Positions 10,913 to 21,690 of a DNA stretch of 64,000 nucleotides are shown piece after piece. Made by a program: the position numbers and the translations under genes. The DNA is from Aspidiotus rigidus. Taxonomy: Eukaryota; Arthropoda; Insecta; Hemiptera; Diaspididae. A model generated the notes under the pieces. That model did no database searches. It was not told the origin of the DNA and saw nothing but the letters and a program-made list of their open reading frames with translations. How positions within the stretch are numbered: position 1 is the first letter of the stretch; each line of letters begins with the position of its first letter. The stretch spans positions 930,001-994,000 of the forward strand of contig JAVHKY010000015.1 of the NCBI GenBank assembly GCA_035079385.1, given 5' to 3'.

Positions 10913-13900
10913 TTTTATTGAGGCTTACATGCTTATTCATTATTATGTTTTAGTATAACTTATTCCATAACCTCGGCCCAAAAAGAGCAAAAGTTTCCTG
11001 CAGCCTATTCCATTCATCCCTTTCTGTTGCTACCCTCCCGAAGTTTTTTGCCCCTAGAAAAGTCTCCAGGTCGTCTTTCCACCTTGCCAACTGTCGACCT
11101 CTGTTTCTTTTTCGATGCGTGAGGAACCAAAAAGTTATTTTATACGTCCATCTTTCGTCCTTCAATCTTGCTATGTGCCCTGCCCACCTCCATTTTTGTC
11201 TTCTAATGTATCGTATTACGTTTGTATTATATTTTAGGTTTTGTTTTAGAGTATGTATTTTTACATGGTCTTTTTTCTTAACGTTTAACATTGATCGTTC
11301 CATTGAATTTTGCGCTACCTGTAATTTGTTGATAATTTTTGATGTGAGGGTCCATGTTTGACTTCCATATGTTAAGGTGGGGACTATACACATGTTAAAT
11401 ATTTCGCTTTTTTGTTCGTTTTTAAATGGGCCTTTGAAAATTTCTTTTAGCGACCAGTATTTGTTCCATGCCTTAGTTATGCGTACATTAATCTCTTTCT
11501 CTGTTCTTTTTTTGAAAGCTATTTGTTGTCCTAGATAGGTTGCCTGTTCTTCTGTTGCTATAATATCCCTGTTAGGCTCATTTATCGTGTTGATTTCATT
11601 CGTTCGGTCTTGCTCTTCCCTTGCTAGGATTTTTGATTTTTTAATATTCATTGTCAATCCTGACTCCTGTCCTTTTTCTTTGAGTTCTTTGATCATTTTT
11701 TCGAGTTCGGATTTTGATTCAGAGATCAGGATGACATCATCGGCAAACCTTAGATTGGACAACCTTTCCCCGTTTACGTTTAGTCCCTTATCCTCCCAGT
11801 TTAGTTTCTTAAAAATTTCTTCTAATGCGCAGTTGAATAGTACTGATGATAATGGGTCTCCCTGCTTTACCCCTTTTTTTACTTCAAAATATTCTCCCTC
11901 CACATCTGTTATTATCCTTGCCTTGTTTTCTGCATATAGATTCTTTATTATCTGTACATAACTTTCCGGCACTCCCTGGTTCCTAAGTGATGTTAGTAAA
12001 AAATTGTGATTTATTGAGTCAAAAGCTTTGTTATAGTCTATTAATGCAATATTTAAATCTATCTTATATTCCTCGCACTTTTCTATTAATTGGTTTATTA
12101 CATGTAGATGGTCGACAGTTGAGAAGGTTTTTCTGAAGCCCGCCTGTTCTCTCGGTTGCTGGCTATTTAGTATGGGTTGGATTCTCTTTTCTACGAGTTT
12201 TGAGAAGATTTTTGAGATTGTTGTTTTTAGCGTGATTGGTCGATAATTTTCTATTTTGTGGCGATCACCTTTTTTGAATAGTATTATTATATCGGCACGA
12301 CTCCAGTCTGCTGGAATTTCTTTTGTTTCTAGAATTTTGTTAAAAAGATTCCTTAAATATTTTACTAACCCCTTCCCACCCCATTTAACGTGTTCGTTTT
12401 TTATTTTATCGTGTCCTGGAGTTTTGTTTGATTTTAATTGTTGAATTGCTAATTCGATTTCATTTTCTAGGAAGGGTGGAATTGATGTTACAGTTTCGTC
12501 CTTGCGAGTACTTGATTCTTTTTCTTTCGTTTCGTTGCTATCGTATAGTTTCTTGTAATAGTCAGTGACGTGTTTGTTTATTTCGTAACGGTTACATATT
12601 TTTTCTCCTTTCGAGTTTATGAAGTGTGTGATCAGATGTGTTCCTAATCTCAGTCTTTTTTTCATTGTTTTTATGTTTTTATTGCCCTCTATTGTTTCCT
12701 TTATTATTTTTTCCCTTTCGCTTTCCTCTCTGTGTCTTAGGGAGAATATGGCTGATCTAAAAAAATGGTGATATCACAAAATACACAAAAACACACCGGT
12801 TACTAGAGTGGTAATTTACTTTGAAAATTTATAAGCAAGCGCTTGCGGATAAATATCCATTAACGGGCAAGAACATACTGTGATATCCCAAAAGTATCAC
12901 GTAATCAGATAGATCTCCACTAAAAGGTACAAGGAGAGGCAGATGAATCATGCTATGGATCTGAAGGAATATTAAGTCTTAATGTATATTGAGGAAGGGG
13001 ACTTGAAAAAATATCAACTCAAGAACGAAAAAAGGGGAGTAAGAAAGGAACTTAGAGGATTCGTTCAATCAAATGAGGACCGATGTTGCGCGGTCCCCAC
13101 AATCATTGCGTTCAATATTGGACTTCTAATTTCAACAAAAAACCTGTTTTATGTAGGGTAGGAGGGGGAGGGGGTAAATTGAAGAAAGATGACAGGCGCC
13201 GGGCACTGGGCGCCGCGCCGTCCTGGAAAACGTAGGAATTGAAAAAATTTCGACTTCCGAGCTATATAATGATGGGCAAGGGACTACTTGGAAAAAATTC
13301 GAATATTGAGCTGTATCTGAGAGGGGGTAACTTGGAAAAATTTGGACTGCCTGTCGAGCCTATACTCCCAAGGTAGTAAAGAACTAAGTTCTGTCTTTAT
13401 CCAGAAAAAGTATAAACGACTCCATAAAAGAGGTTTCCTGGTTGCCTCGATTAACACAATCAATGAAAGCATTCCCGAGCAGCTGAAGAAGTAGGCTGCG
13501 AGTTTTCTTTTTCAAAGTTTACAATTCATTGAACCACGCTTGAACTTTATTGATTCCATTTTTTTTTTAAAATAAAATCTCCAAATACAACCACTTACCA
13601 GTCGCGCAGCCAGAAAATTTTTGAGGTGGTTTTAAACGAAAGTTCAGACGATGGTTCATCTTTCACTGAATGGTATTTATAACAAATTTTTCAGTTTAAA
13701 GAGGTGAGAGTCTGATCCCTAAAACTTCCTCAGCTACACCACAGCTTAAAATAATGCTCTACATAGATATTGCATCATTCAATCGTAATATGAGCCAACA
13801 TTTTATTGACAGTGTTATCGTAACTTAAGAGCATGTATCTTATTTACGGATATAATATTATGATTCTTCCTGCTTTGATTTCATCAACAGACTATTCTCC

Positions 13901-13984
13901 AGCAGTGGAACTTTGGAACTCTCACACCTAGAGCCTGGAGATGAAAGCACGAGTACCCTACCTCGAACAGAAATTTATGATTAA
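1101..13984 (+). CDS. LDL-receptor-superfamily receptor, 3' part (vitellogenin-receptor/LRP-like)
   Basis: Seven exons join in frame: 1101-1371, 6129-6390, 6482-6696, 8547-8726, 8830-8975, 10039-10472 and 13891-13984 (stop TAA 13982-13984). They give 533 residues; the N-terminal part lies upstream of the window. Domains are a six-Cys EGF-like module (Cys 5, 10, 14, 24, 26, 43), a beta-propeller at about 50-320 with one clear blade motif (NNLYWIDPG), a second six-Cys EGF-like module containing NNGGC, a Ser/Thr-rich stalk at about 380-468, a membrane span at about 469-490 and a 43-residue cytoplasmic tail. The EGF-propeller-EGF-stalk-membrane order is that of LDL, lipophorin and vitellogenin receptors, which take up lipoproteins or yolk by endocytosis. 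The tail has no NPxY. The other propeller blades are strongly diverged. The donor at 6696 is chosen by phase and is the weakest junction. Confidence 0.8.
1477..1640. repeat. hAT-like MITE with G-run/C-run ends
   Basis: The left end reads GGCGTACCTAGCTAGAAAAT followed by a G-run and TTGAAC (1505-1521). The right end is the mirror: GTTCAAC, a run of about 16 C (1599-1614), then CTCCTGGCTATTC. This arrangement (a 'gcgtagccagg...ggggg' end facing its complement) is common in insect hAT-type MITEs. It lies in the 1372-6128 intron and has no coding content. Confidence 0.45.
1814..1918. mobile_element. Short solo Penelope-like terminus with 13 bp target duplication
   Basis: TCTTTCAAGAATA occurs at 1814-1826 and again at 1906-1918, flanking a 79 bp insert (1827-1905). 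The insert joins two pieces of the Penelope element further right. Positions 1828-1857 are an exact reverse complement of 4231-4260 (30/30). Positions 1862-1905 closely match 4178-4221 in the forward direction. So it is a terminal fragment of the same element family, inserted with its own target-site duplication. Confidence 0.7.
2914..3017 (-). repeat. Left inverted terminus of Penelope-like element
   Basis: This is the reverse complement of 4117-4220 at 102 of 104 positions by eye. Penelope elements are known to carry terminal repeats that may be direct or inverted. The near identity of the two ends argues for a recent insertion compared with the more decayed host LINE. Confidence 0.85.
4117..4262 (+). 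repeat. Right terminus of Penelope-like element with unpaired extension
   Basis: Positions 4117-4220 pair with the left terminus. The extra 42 bp to 4262 has no partner at the left end, but its 4231-4260 part is found inverted in the solo fragment at 1828-1857. The first 40 bp folds on itself (CGCTTTC at 4117-4123 with GAAAGCG at 4150-4156). Confidence 0.75.
6129..6390 (+). CDS. Receptor exon b: propeller blade with YWTD-type motif
   Basis: The acceptor is TTTCACAG before 6129 and the donor is GG|GTGAGT after 6390 (phase 2). It contains NNLYWIDPG, the only well preserved LYW(T/I)D blade motif of the propeller, followed by a basic turn and VMDMNSR, the usual 'v..ldg' strand. Confidence 0.85.
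6482..6696 (+). CDS. Receptor exon c: diverged propeller blades
   Basis: The acceptor TTCAATTGCAG ends at 6481. The frame is open to a possible donor G|GTTATT after 6696, chosen because the next exon needs a phase 1 donor. A GTAATA donor at 6714 would fit sequence but not phase. The residues ERISMNGR and IIFLVDRQIDEIKYF look like worn blade motifs. Confidence 0.7.
8131..8225. repeat. Hairpin repeat, about 41 bp arms
   Basis: GTGCAACAAGGGAGAAAAAT at 8131 onward pairs with the segment ending CTCCCGTGTTGCAC at 8225. The arms 8131-8173 and 8185-8225 match with a handful of mismatches around an 11 bp loop. Confidence 0.55.
8231..8470. repeat. Small TIR element containing a near-perfect palindrome
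   Basis: TTTTCTTTACGC at about 8231 is matched by GCGTAAAGAAAA ending at about 8470. Inside, AAGGGTAGATATGAA is followed after two bases by its exact complement (about 8305-8336). The 240 bp piece is CpG-richer than its surroundings and has no open frame with family features. Confidence 0.45.
8547..8726 (+). CDS. Receptor exon d: last propeller blades
   Basis: The acceptor is GTTTTAG (8545-8546 AG) and the donor is G|GTAATA after 8726 (phase 1). It encodes GLGYYVIWSDDDFTI, a worn blade motif. A GTG in this exon is not a start; the frame is entered from the previous exon as Asp-Leu-Leu. Confidence 0.75.
8830..8975 (+). CDS. Receptor exon e: first half of second EGF-like domain
   Basis: The acceptor TTCTTCCAG ends at 8829 and the donor TTT|GTGAGT follows 8975 (phase 0). 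It ends with CLQNNGGCEKLC, the typical first three cysteines of an LDL-receptor EGF repeat. The short 103 bp intron before it contrasts with the large TE-filled ones elsewhere. Confidence 0.85.
10039..10472 (+). CDS. Receptor exon f: EGF end, Ser/Thr stalk and membrane span
   Basis: The acceptor CTTTTTTGCAG ends at 10038. The exon opens with TCLCPEGETLVNGTSC, completing the second EGF-like domain. A stretch of about 90 residues rich in Ser, Thr, Gln and Lys follows, as in the O-glycosylated stalk of LDL receptors, with one CPVC pair. A hydrophobic segment (ILYEVFIYIVAVILGVGTGY) then leads to a basic stop-transfer RARSLPKIRKIR. The donor AG|GTGAGT follows 10472 (phase 2). Confidence 0.9.
10870..12770 (-). 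mobile_element. 5'-truncated RTE-like LINE, antisense in last receptor intron
   Basis: A single long minus-strand frame (12665 down to 10950, 571 residues, open further upstream to about 12765) encodes reverse transcriptase. Motifs are NKTPGHDKIKNEH, ENYRPITLKTTISKIFSKL, QAGFRKTFSTVDHL, ALIDYNKAFDSI, KKGVKQGDPLSSVLFN and RFADDVILIS. A C-terminal region with RRQKWRWAGHIAR and RGRQLARWKDDL follows. The endonuclease part is missing. The 3' end is an (ATT)n tail at about 10876-10912, a trait of RTE-clade elements. The frame is uninterrupted, so the insertion is young compared with the I-like copies in this window. Confidence 0.85.
10876..10912. repeat. (AAT)n microsatellite at LINE 3' end
   Basis: About twelve AAT units directly abut the 3' end of the antisense RTE-like LINE and are probably its tail. 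Confidence 0.85.
12771..13890. other. Intron remainder with degenerate tandem motif
   Basis: Non-coding. Positions about 13220-13375 hold three imperfect units of roughly 45-50 bp of the form TTGGAAAAATTTGGACTGCC...GAGCTATAC. A hAT-like MITE follows at 13600-13743. Confidence 0.5.
13600..13743. repeat. hAT-like MITE
   Basis: The left end CAGTCGCGCAGCCAGAAAAT and the right end CCTCAGCTACACCACAG are approximate inverse repeats of the same type as the element at 1477-1640. Non-coding. Confidence 0.4.
13891..13984 (+). CDS. Receptor last exon: cytoplasmic tail and stop
   Basis: The acceptor TTTCATCAACAG ends at 13890. Phase 2 joining gives Arg, then about 30 residues ending LPRTEIYD and TAA. 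The tail is rich in Ser, Thr, Glu and Asp. It has no NPxY or obvious dileucine internalisation signal, which is unusual for an endocytic receptor. Confidence 0.75.
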
Positions 13985-14001
13985 TATAGTAAAAGAAGAA
14001 G

Positions 14002-14080
14002 AATAAAATAATATGATATCATGTTAAATAACAATATTATTTATTTCTAATTTCACTAATACACCGCATAATACAATAAA
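14002..14080 (+). terminator. Candidate polyadenylation signals of the receptor gene
   Basis: AATAAA occurs at 14002-14007 (18 bp after the stop) and at 14075-14080, the second followed by a GT/T-rich stretch (GGTGACCTCTTTTGG). The second is the better placed site. Confidence 0.5.
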
Positions 14081-14480
14081 GGTGACCTCTTTTGGCAACG
14101 AGACATTCTCAAAAGGAACTTGAAAATTTAAAGTAAATAATGAATAATTAAAATCAATTTTCATGATACATCTACCTTATTGTACGAAAGAAGAGCTTCT
14201 TGTACAACTTCTAGATAAAATAAAAAAATCTGCAAGTATACTGTTATTTTTTTCACCGATCTGTAATTAATTTGCGTATACTGTGCCAAGATATAGTCAT
14301 ATTCTTAGAAAAATGTTGTTGTATTCCCACTTCGAAGTAAATCGTAAGTAAAATCAGCAAAAACCTCTATCGAATTCCTTCAAAAAGGAACTTTTTATCA
14401 TAGAATTCCTCGCGTCCTTCACCAACCTCTCTATTGATAATATTTAGAAGATCATAAAACGGAAGTGGAATAGGCAGCTA

Positions 14481-14775
14481 TTGGGGATATGCTCTACTGA
14501 TGACCAGTTCAACTCCTCCCCTTCCCCTATTCCGGGAAGGCGCATTATTTGGGTCGGGTTACCACACATCGGCCATACTTCTTACCAGATTGCTCAGTTT
14601 CTAAAAAAGTACAAGTACCAAGTCGCCTTTCACTCTCTCCTGACTCTTTCTCGTTTGTCTTGTCTCGAGGACTCGACTACTCGTTTACACAAATCAGCTT
14701 ACGTTAACAGAGACGATGTTATCAATGAAGAAGTGGTTATCTGGTTGAAAAACTCTCGACTCGTGACGAAAGGAT
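14481..14775 (+). mobile_element. Penelope-like RT fragment
   Basis: The plus-strand frame reads RRIIWVGLPHIGHTSYQIAQ, then YKYQVAFHSLLTLSRLSCLED. This matches the region between the RT core and the GIY-YIG domain of Penelope elements (LPYI...S..I...LK.Y...V.F.S...L..L...KD). Similarity fades after about 14700, before the endonuclease. It is a remnant unlinked to the copy at 2.9-4.3 kb and belongs to a different subfamily by sequence. Confidence 0.5.
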
Positions 14776-14834
14776 ACTCAGTTCATCTTTCCGTTTGTCG
14801 TAAGTTGGTAAGCGGAAAAATTATTTTCCGCTGA

Positions 14835-17000
14835 CATAAGCCTGAAAAAATGCGAGCGACTGAATACAACTTAATCGTCATTTTCAAAAACTTCCTAACT
14901 TCGCCCGACGAATTTCAATGATCGTGAAAAAAAAAAATGTCCACTCGTCTCGTACGCTGCCGCAGGACAGAGGAAAAATTATAAGTGAAAATTAAAAGTT
15001 TTTCCAACTCGAAGATAAGTTTTATTTCCTTTTGGTGTCCGTTTCAAGAGGGTTTGCGTTCTTACAGAGAAAATAGAATTAATGAATTTAAAACTTTTAG
15101 TTGCTTCATTAAGTTTCGAGTACATGTATCCGGCCGATAGCAATACGACCGATTTAAAAAACTTTCTCGTGAAGGTCCGAATGAGCTTCGTTTATCAACG
15201 TATGTTTTCAGCAGCGCTCACGTAATAAAACTGATACTTTGTACGAGGAGGGAGGGCGGCCGTATTGTAGTAATAACTATTTCGTGCAATAAGGCTTACC
15301 CGTAATATACAGGAAAAAATTTTTGTCTTGAAGCTGGCTGGATAACTAAGAAGCAAATTTGAAAGATTGATTCCTTGATTTGAATTGACAGATTATGACT
15401 ACTCATAATTATGAATATCTCGACAAAATTTCAATGTCGCGCTCATAGTAAGAAGAATGAGACGAGGTAAAATTTTCAGACTCCAAGCTGATAGAAGGAG
15501 GGAATTTTGGAATAAAAAAGCTTCGATTCCTGACCTTCTCACGGCAAGTAGGCTACAAAAAGAGAGTTTTAGACCGATTCAGAAAAGTCTTGAGCGAAGA
15601 ATTTAATAGATAAGGAGATTGAAAATATTTCTACTTCGATACCTATACTCAGAATATTTTCATTCAAAAGTAAGGATATTCCTGCGAGAGAAGATATAGT
15701 TAAGAAATATTTTTAGTTTCTCTACCGGTCACTTTACCATTTCAGTTGTGCTAAGATAATTTTTGTCTTCATGAGAAAATTTCGGATGATGGCATCGAGG
15801 TCTCTCAATGAGGTTCAAAACCTCTTCTTCAAGTGCTTCTTTCAAATACCATCCATGGAACAGTATTTTAAAGCGGCGTCTTGCGTTCGGGGATAGCGAG
15901 CAATTTGGTGGACTAAAAGTGATACTCAATATGGTCGCTTCTGAATGAGGTGATGTTAAGTGATTTGAGAGGGACTCAATTGAAATTTTCCCATCCATTC
16001 ATCCTTATCGTTGAAGTCTAGATGTTCAAAAACCGATTTTTATTCGACTTTATCAAGGCTTTGACGATAGGGAGGAGGAGTATTCCTGTCTAATTTGACG
16101 TCAGACTTGTCAGATTGAACAAAAATTTCAGCTGACAAATCCAATGTTCAGAGGTCGAAATTTTTCCAAATCCCTAAAATAGGTCAACTGGTCATGGAGC
16201 TTGGTGGAAGGGCTAAGACTCCATGATCTCCTTTCTCTTCAATGACTGAAGATACATTTGTGGCTCTCGAGAATGATGAAATCGTTCGCCACCCTCAGAA
16301 CGACGGTAGCATCTTCTGAGTCGAGTGCCTTCCTGATTAATTGAGAAAACTTTTGGCATTTGTTACTAACCCCCTCCCCCCTTCTTGGAAAGAAATATGA
16401 AATATGATATTCAAGGAGCGGGGTTGTTGGTAAATGAAAAACTTGAGCGAAAAATTTGATCACTTCGTCGGGATCCGAACCTGAGATCTTTTTTTTATAT
16501 TTAATTTTTTCCCTGTAGAAAATTTTTTCTTTCTCCGACCTGTTCAATTTATCTTTGGTTCATCTCCGTTGTCTTCACCATTCCTCTTCCTTTATTTCTT
16601 TCATCTGCCCTCCATTCCCGTTTAATGCCTTCTCATTGTTTCTTTTTATCGGCGTTCTCATTCTCCCATTTTCTCTTTTTCTGTTGTATCCTCTACTCCT
16701 TCCTTGGCCCCAACTTAGCTCCCTTGTGCGTGTCGTTACTTCCTGTCTTTTCCTTGTCAACAAGCAGACTTGTCCTCCTCTTCCCTTCTCCTTTTTTTTG
16801 ATTGTCCTCTCTCTTTCGTCCTTACTCATCTTCTCTTGCTTCCTCTCGCTTTCTTCACGCGGATGAGTCATATTTTGCCCTTCTAGTCTGTACTCGCTGA
16901 GTTTGCTGCATTCTTCTTTGTTATTTTACCTGAACTGTCATATTGATACTTACATATACTCAAGATAGGTAGAGAGAGAATTGACGCGAGTGACTATGCT
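14835..17000. other. Non-coding stretch, no gene seen
   Basis: There are short open frames on both strands but none with domain features, splice structure or codon bias. Copies of the dispersed GACT.CCAAGCTGATAG / GGTCGAAATTTTTCC motif occur near 15480 and 16150. The 16560-16870 piece is strongly strand-asymmetric (C/T-rich), which creates a spurious Lys/Arg/Glu-rich frame. Confidence 0.5.
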
Positions 17001-17345
17001 ATGCAGTCACGGCTAGTCAAGATATTGAAAGCACGGGGTTTCACTTGATGTTCGCGATGCCTCTCCTTTCAAGTCATTAAATGGTGCGGGCGGGTTTCTC
17101 GAGTGTACGAGTGTGGGCTTAACCAACGTACCTGTCAGTGGCTCTAGATGGCCAGGTCTTGATTCATTGGTGGTTCGTGATGTACCAAGGAGCCCCCGCG
17201 ATTTTGCTGAGTATTTTGTCCTCGAATATCTGTATAATTTCGATGTTGCTATATTTGCGGCTGATTCCCCATAAAGGGATACCATACATCCAGATTGACC
17301 ACAGCACCACAACGTAAAGCAACCTTTTGTTTATGAGCGAAAAAT
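17000..17345 (-). mobile_element. Jockey-clade LINE fragment (RT C-terminal region)
   Basis: The minus strand reads LLYVVVLWSIWMYGIPLWG, then SNIEIIQIFEDKIL and AGAPWYITNHQ before a stop. This corresponds to the Jockey-family thumb region (LY..VL.PIWTYGIQLWG...SNI.I.QRFQ.K.LR...NAPWYVTN). Later frames are broken by stops and shifts, so it is a decayed 5'- and 3'-truncated piece. Confidence 0.65.
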
Positions 17346-20300
17346 GACTCTTGGTTCGGATTATTTAGTGGATTTATTGAAATTTTAACTCAAGTTGTTC
17401 TCTCATTACATAGATAGCTCTAAAGTCCGAGTCTGTGACGTCACAATTTGATGACGTCATAGGTCAGCCTTGTGACATCACACTTTACATTTTTCAGATG
17501 CCACGTGCCCCATAAAACGGGTTCCCTGCCACCCCACATTCAACTCCGTTAACAAACCCGTGAGCTTTTTTGCTCAGGAGTAAACGGTAGGACCGTAATC
17601 AGTTTTTGTTCACATCGTAGTTCTCCTGCCCAACGACCTATGTTTTTGATCCCCCAAAATCCTAATCATATTTAGAGCCTATGAGTAGTTTTTCTAGGCG
17701 TTGAAGATAGGTATGTGCCACATTAGTTTGCAGACAACGGACTTATGGATTTGATTCTATCACAAAATTCGATCGTGCATATTATTATTATCAAGTGTCA
17801 AGATCATGCTGAGCGGAGATATTTTCATTGTGAATATGATCTAATCGAGTTACAACGCTAAAACTTTCATACCATACTTTTCAATTCCACATTCTTTGAT
17901 CAAATTTGAAGATTTTGAACTTAGGAGGAGTAGACTGTCTGCAAAGTAATGCTTGAATTGTCTACAAGTCTGTATTTCTCAGGTGAGGGCGATCTCTGGA
18001 GTAACAAATTTCAGGTGATATAGAGGTAAGCAAAAGTAGTACCAAACGTGACAAGAGGCTGGTACGATATAGTGAAAAAAGAAAAAGATACATGCGAACG
18101 TTAACGAAGAGTTAGTAGTATGACTGAATTTTAGTATGACTTCCGCGTATTTTTATTTTCGTGATGCGGATGCGGAACTTCAGCGGTGAAAGAATATTTC
18201 TATATCTTTGAAAAGTTTTCACCTTCTCCCTTATCCTGCGACAAAAATGCAAGACCAGAAACACAGAACTTCTTAAGAAGCGTTAAGAGAAAACGCCGCG
18301 AATACATAATTATTAGGCTTCCGTAGAAGAAACATTATATCGTGATTACTTCAGTCGTAAGTCTGATGCCACGTATGTCGTCGCGCCCAAGCTCACGAAA
18401 AATTCGTAGGAAATCGTGTGACATAGCCGCAGGGATGAATAACTCGAGAGGCAGAAAGCGTCGAGGCGTGATACTTCAATACACCGTACTTAAAATTTAC
18501 ATATTTTACCAAGAATTTTAAAATAAAGTAGACTCTTATGACGTCCCCGGTGAAACGGAGAAGGAAATAATATTTAAAAATTTATTATACGCTTGAGGCG
18601 TCTCATAAAGAATGGAAATTTGTCGTCGTTCCCTGCGAGTAGACACTGGTTGAATTCTTCGTTTTGAGGTCCGAGTTTATACGGTATAAAAGGAAATTGA
18701 AACTGCCCCGACCGACCTAACAAAACTTTTTCAAAAGTAACTAATAAAGTTTTAATTTTCTTTATATTCTATTTCGTGATAAAGGTTCGTTTCAGACACT
18801 GGAAGAAAAAAAAAAGAGAAGGTCGAAAACTGTGATGATGAAAGAGCGGATGAATAATTAAAATTTTATTTACAGTTTTTCGAGAGCCAATTACGCGTTG
18901 TTTTCGTAGATTGTTCGTAAAATATTAATATAATCTCGGAATACTGTAATTTCACGAAATTAGTCGTAAAATAGACAACTCAACTGAAAACCTTTTCCTG
19001 CTCATTTATACGGGCTACGTTCTCGTCGATTCTTGAAGGTACTTCATTCACCTTTGTTGTAAAACTTCGAGACTCTCTCCGAGCATTTTATCCGCCTTAT
19101 CGAGAAAAGAAGGATGTACACACAAGAAAGATAATGTTACAGTAATTTGTATGATAAAAATTTGACTACTGGTTTCAATCAATATGTGCGTTTTCTACGG
19201 CCGTAGGTTATGCAATATCATCAACACAAATCTGTTGTGGGTGTTGTTCGTGAAGAGGAGGGATTTGTGAGCATTGTACAGTGTAAACACCTCGTAAGGA
19301 TGATATCAAAATTCGAAGTTACTTACAGTTAACACCAAATACGTCTCGTAACTTCTGAAATTCTTTCAATAAACAATCGTTGTAATGTAGAATATTCCGT
19401 CTGGTAAACATTTATTCGCTAAAACATAATGAATGAGTATCAGTCGTACGCCAAATGCCAAGAAATGCACAAAGCGTATTGAATTTCTTAGTTCATGACT
19501 GATGATGAAAACAGAAATTTACGTATGTTGCATTAAGTCAACCATTCGTGTAGTCGTAAATTTTACCAGAGACTTTTCGCATATCACTAGAACAAGTTTG
19601 AGAATTGTAACCATAATGCATTCGGCTCTTACATAGACCATTTTCTTATCTCAATTACGCTTGGCTGCGTGTACTCCTTAATACAATCTACCGACTGTTA
19701 ATAATTTTCGTACATCGCTCTCGCCTCTTCAATACTTTATATGAGATTCAGAATTATTGCGTATTTCTAATAGACACATTATTACAACTGAAATTTTGGT
19801 CTATACACGACAATATAAAAAGTATAGAAAATCTGTTTGACATGAGGCCTAGAAAAATTTTCTGTTTCCACGCCGCTGTACCATTAAACGAATTTATGAT
19901 ACAGATATAAACTCCCTACTGCGGACCAAGAGCAATGATGTTTTCTTTTAATGATATCGTTAAAAATACAAGTACGCCCTAAAAGAGGTGATCTAATTAG
20001 CGAAACGGTTAATAAAGAAAACACTTTTTATTAGTTTTTTCCCTCCTTCTAACAGAGCCTGGGCGTCAGGTTTTTATTTTTCCTTTATCCTATTCATAAT
20101 GTACTCGTACATAAGAAATTTATCATTATATTTAATTACGTATCAACTTAGAGCAATAATTATCTTAAAATTCGCAAGGGGTTATGAATATACGACGGGC
20201 ATGCCCTGTAGAACGCTCTAGTATGAGAATACATCTAACAGCTCTTGTCATCGAAATCAACATACAAAGGAGGGGGTCTACTAGGATAAATAGGTAGAAG

Positions 20301-20440
20301 AGGAAAAATTGTTCGTAGAATCTATTTGTACTCTCCATATTCCTTACCAATATCCAAAAATAAGAATAGATGCTGACGCACCGGGAACTGATTATCATGG
20401 ACTCGTAAGGAGGAGGTTAAACGGCTGAAATGGGAAACGT
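17346..20440. other. Non-coding stretch, no gene seen
   Basis: No frame with domain features on either strand. Noted only: a TGTGACGTCACA palindrome (17434-17445) and ATGACGTCAT (17451-17460) 16 bp apart, and moderately CpG-rich AT-balanced sequence from 18100 to 19700. It could be intergenic or an intron of a gene outside the window. Confidence 0.4.
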
Positions 20441-21690
20441 GTAAGATGGAGAGAGGAGAAAGGAGAGGAGGGGTTGGAGTGAGAAGACATAGTCAACTTT
20501 TAAATTTTTTCATGACAATGGGAGCAGGATGTGGGTGATTGAGAGTTTTGATTGATTAGGTGACGGTTATGGCGTATTTTAGGTCTGGTAATAATTGTCC
20601 CTAGGGGGTAAAGTTCATGCCACAAATTAAAAGTAAATATGGCATAATAAGTTTTGAAGTCCATGACCAAGAGATACATAGGGTCAATGATATTTTGAAA
20701 GAGTGGTAGCTTGTTTGGCTGCTCGGTCTATTACATCATGTTCGAGTAGATCAACATGATCGGAATTTAGATGAAAAGGTCAAGGTTTGGAGCGTGGGGA
20801 GAATTATTTGAGTGAGGAATTCGTGGTATACAAATCCTTGAGAGAGTGAAAGATCAGGAGGAGGATTCTACCATACCGGGGGAGTTGAGAGAGATGATAT
20901 AGGCAGGCGAGTATCACCATCAGTCCGGCGTGAATATGGAGGCTACACTACGGATGTGGTGGAAAACATTGGACTCACCTATGGAATATGCATAGGCCGC
21001 TCTAATTTTAGTATTTGAAACAGATCTGTTATACAGAAGGAGTGGTTCGGATATTCCTGAATCAAGTTTTTCAAGCGAGTAATGTGGACACTGTAGCTAG
21101 ATTTGGGGATTTCTGTGAGATCTAAGCGGATGGTAGGATGATGGGTGAGGGTAATACAAAGTCATTTTTGAAAGGTTCATTGAGAGTGTGTTCGGATTGT
21201 AGTCGGATATGTTTGTTTGTGAAAACTAAAAAGAGGTTTTGGAGAGGTGCGGGGATTGATAAGAAGTTGGAGGATCGGCCAGAGGGACAAGATTTGTATC
21301 GTATCTAGCTGATAAGCCGGGGCTGCGAATAACGCTTCCGTAAAGATGTAACAGAAGTTTTTTATTGCAGCCTTTGGAGGGATGCAAGATGAATTTCAAT
21401 AGAAGAATTTTTATATAGGAGGTCCAAGTGAGTTTCCGATCGAAATTTACCTCAAGAAGAAGTTTGGGAGAGGATGGAAAGATAGAGATGGATTTTTTTT
21501 CGACAAAAGATGAATATCGCAAGCCACGAGGTGATTGGAAAAGAAAAAAAACGTCCATTGAGAAAATAGAACGTTGTCAGATTTAGAAATGAGTTTTTGG
21601 GAGCTAAAGAAGAATTTAAAACTTCGACTACACATGGGTGGTCATGTGGGCGTCTACTCGTGGACACAGAAGCAGAAATTTGTACTTGCA
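20440..21690 (-). mobile_element. Decayed I-like LINE copy, same family as the 2.1-5.9 kb element
   Basis: On the minus strand, 21226-21558 reads LLLEVNFDRKLTWTSYIK, then HPSKGCNKKLLLHLYGSVIR, aligning with LGLHFDQKLSW and HPFKGASRKLLLQLYKSLIR of the copy at 2.1-5.9 kb. About 20665-20790 reads DHVDLLEHDVIDRAAKQATT, aligning with the RNase H block GHINLPEHDAVDRAAKNATS. Further upstream a worn FKFFFSSQKLISKSDNVLF follows. Many frameshifts; dead copy. Confidence 0.7.

Noticed and set aside
10950..12665. 571-residue minus-strand frame as a host gene
   Set aside because: Its motifs are those of a LINE reverse transcriptase, it lacks introns, and it ends in an (AAT)n tail.
16575..16871. Lys/Arg/Glu-rich minus-strand frame
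   Set aside because: It follows from a strong pyrimidine/purine strand asymmetry; the opposite strand is equally open and Ser/Leu/Phe-rich.
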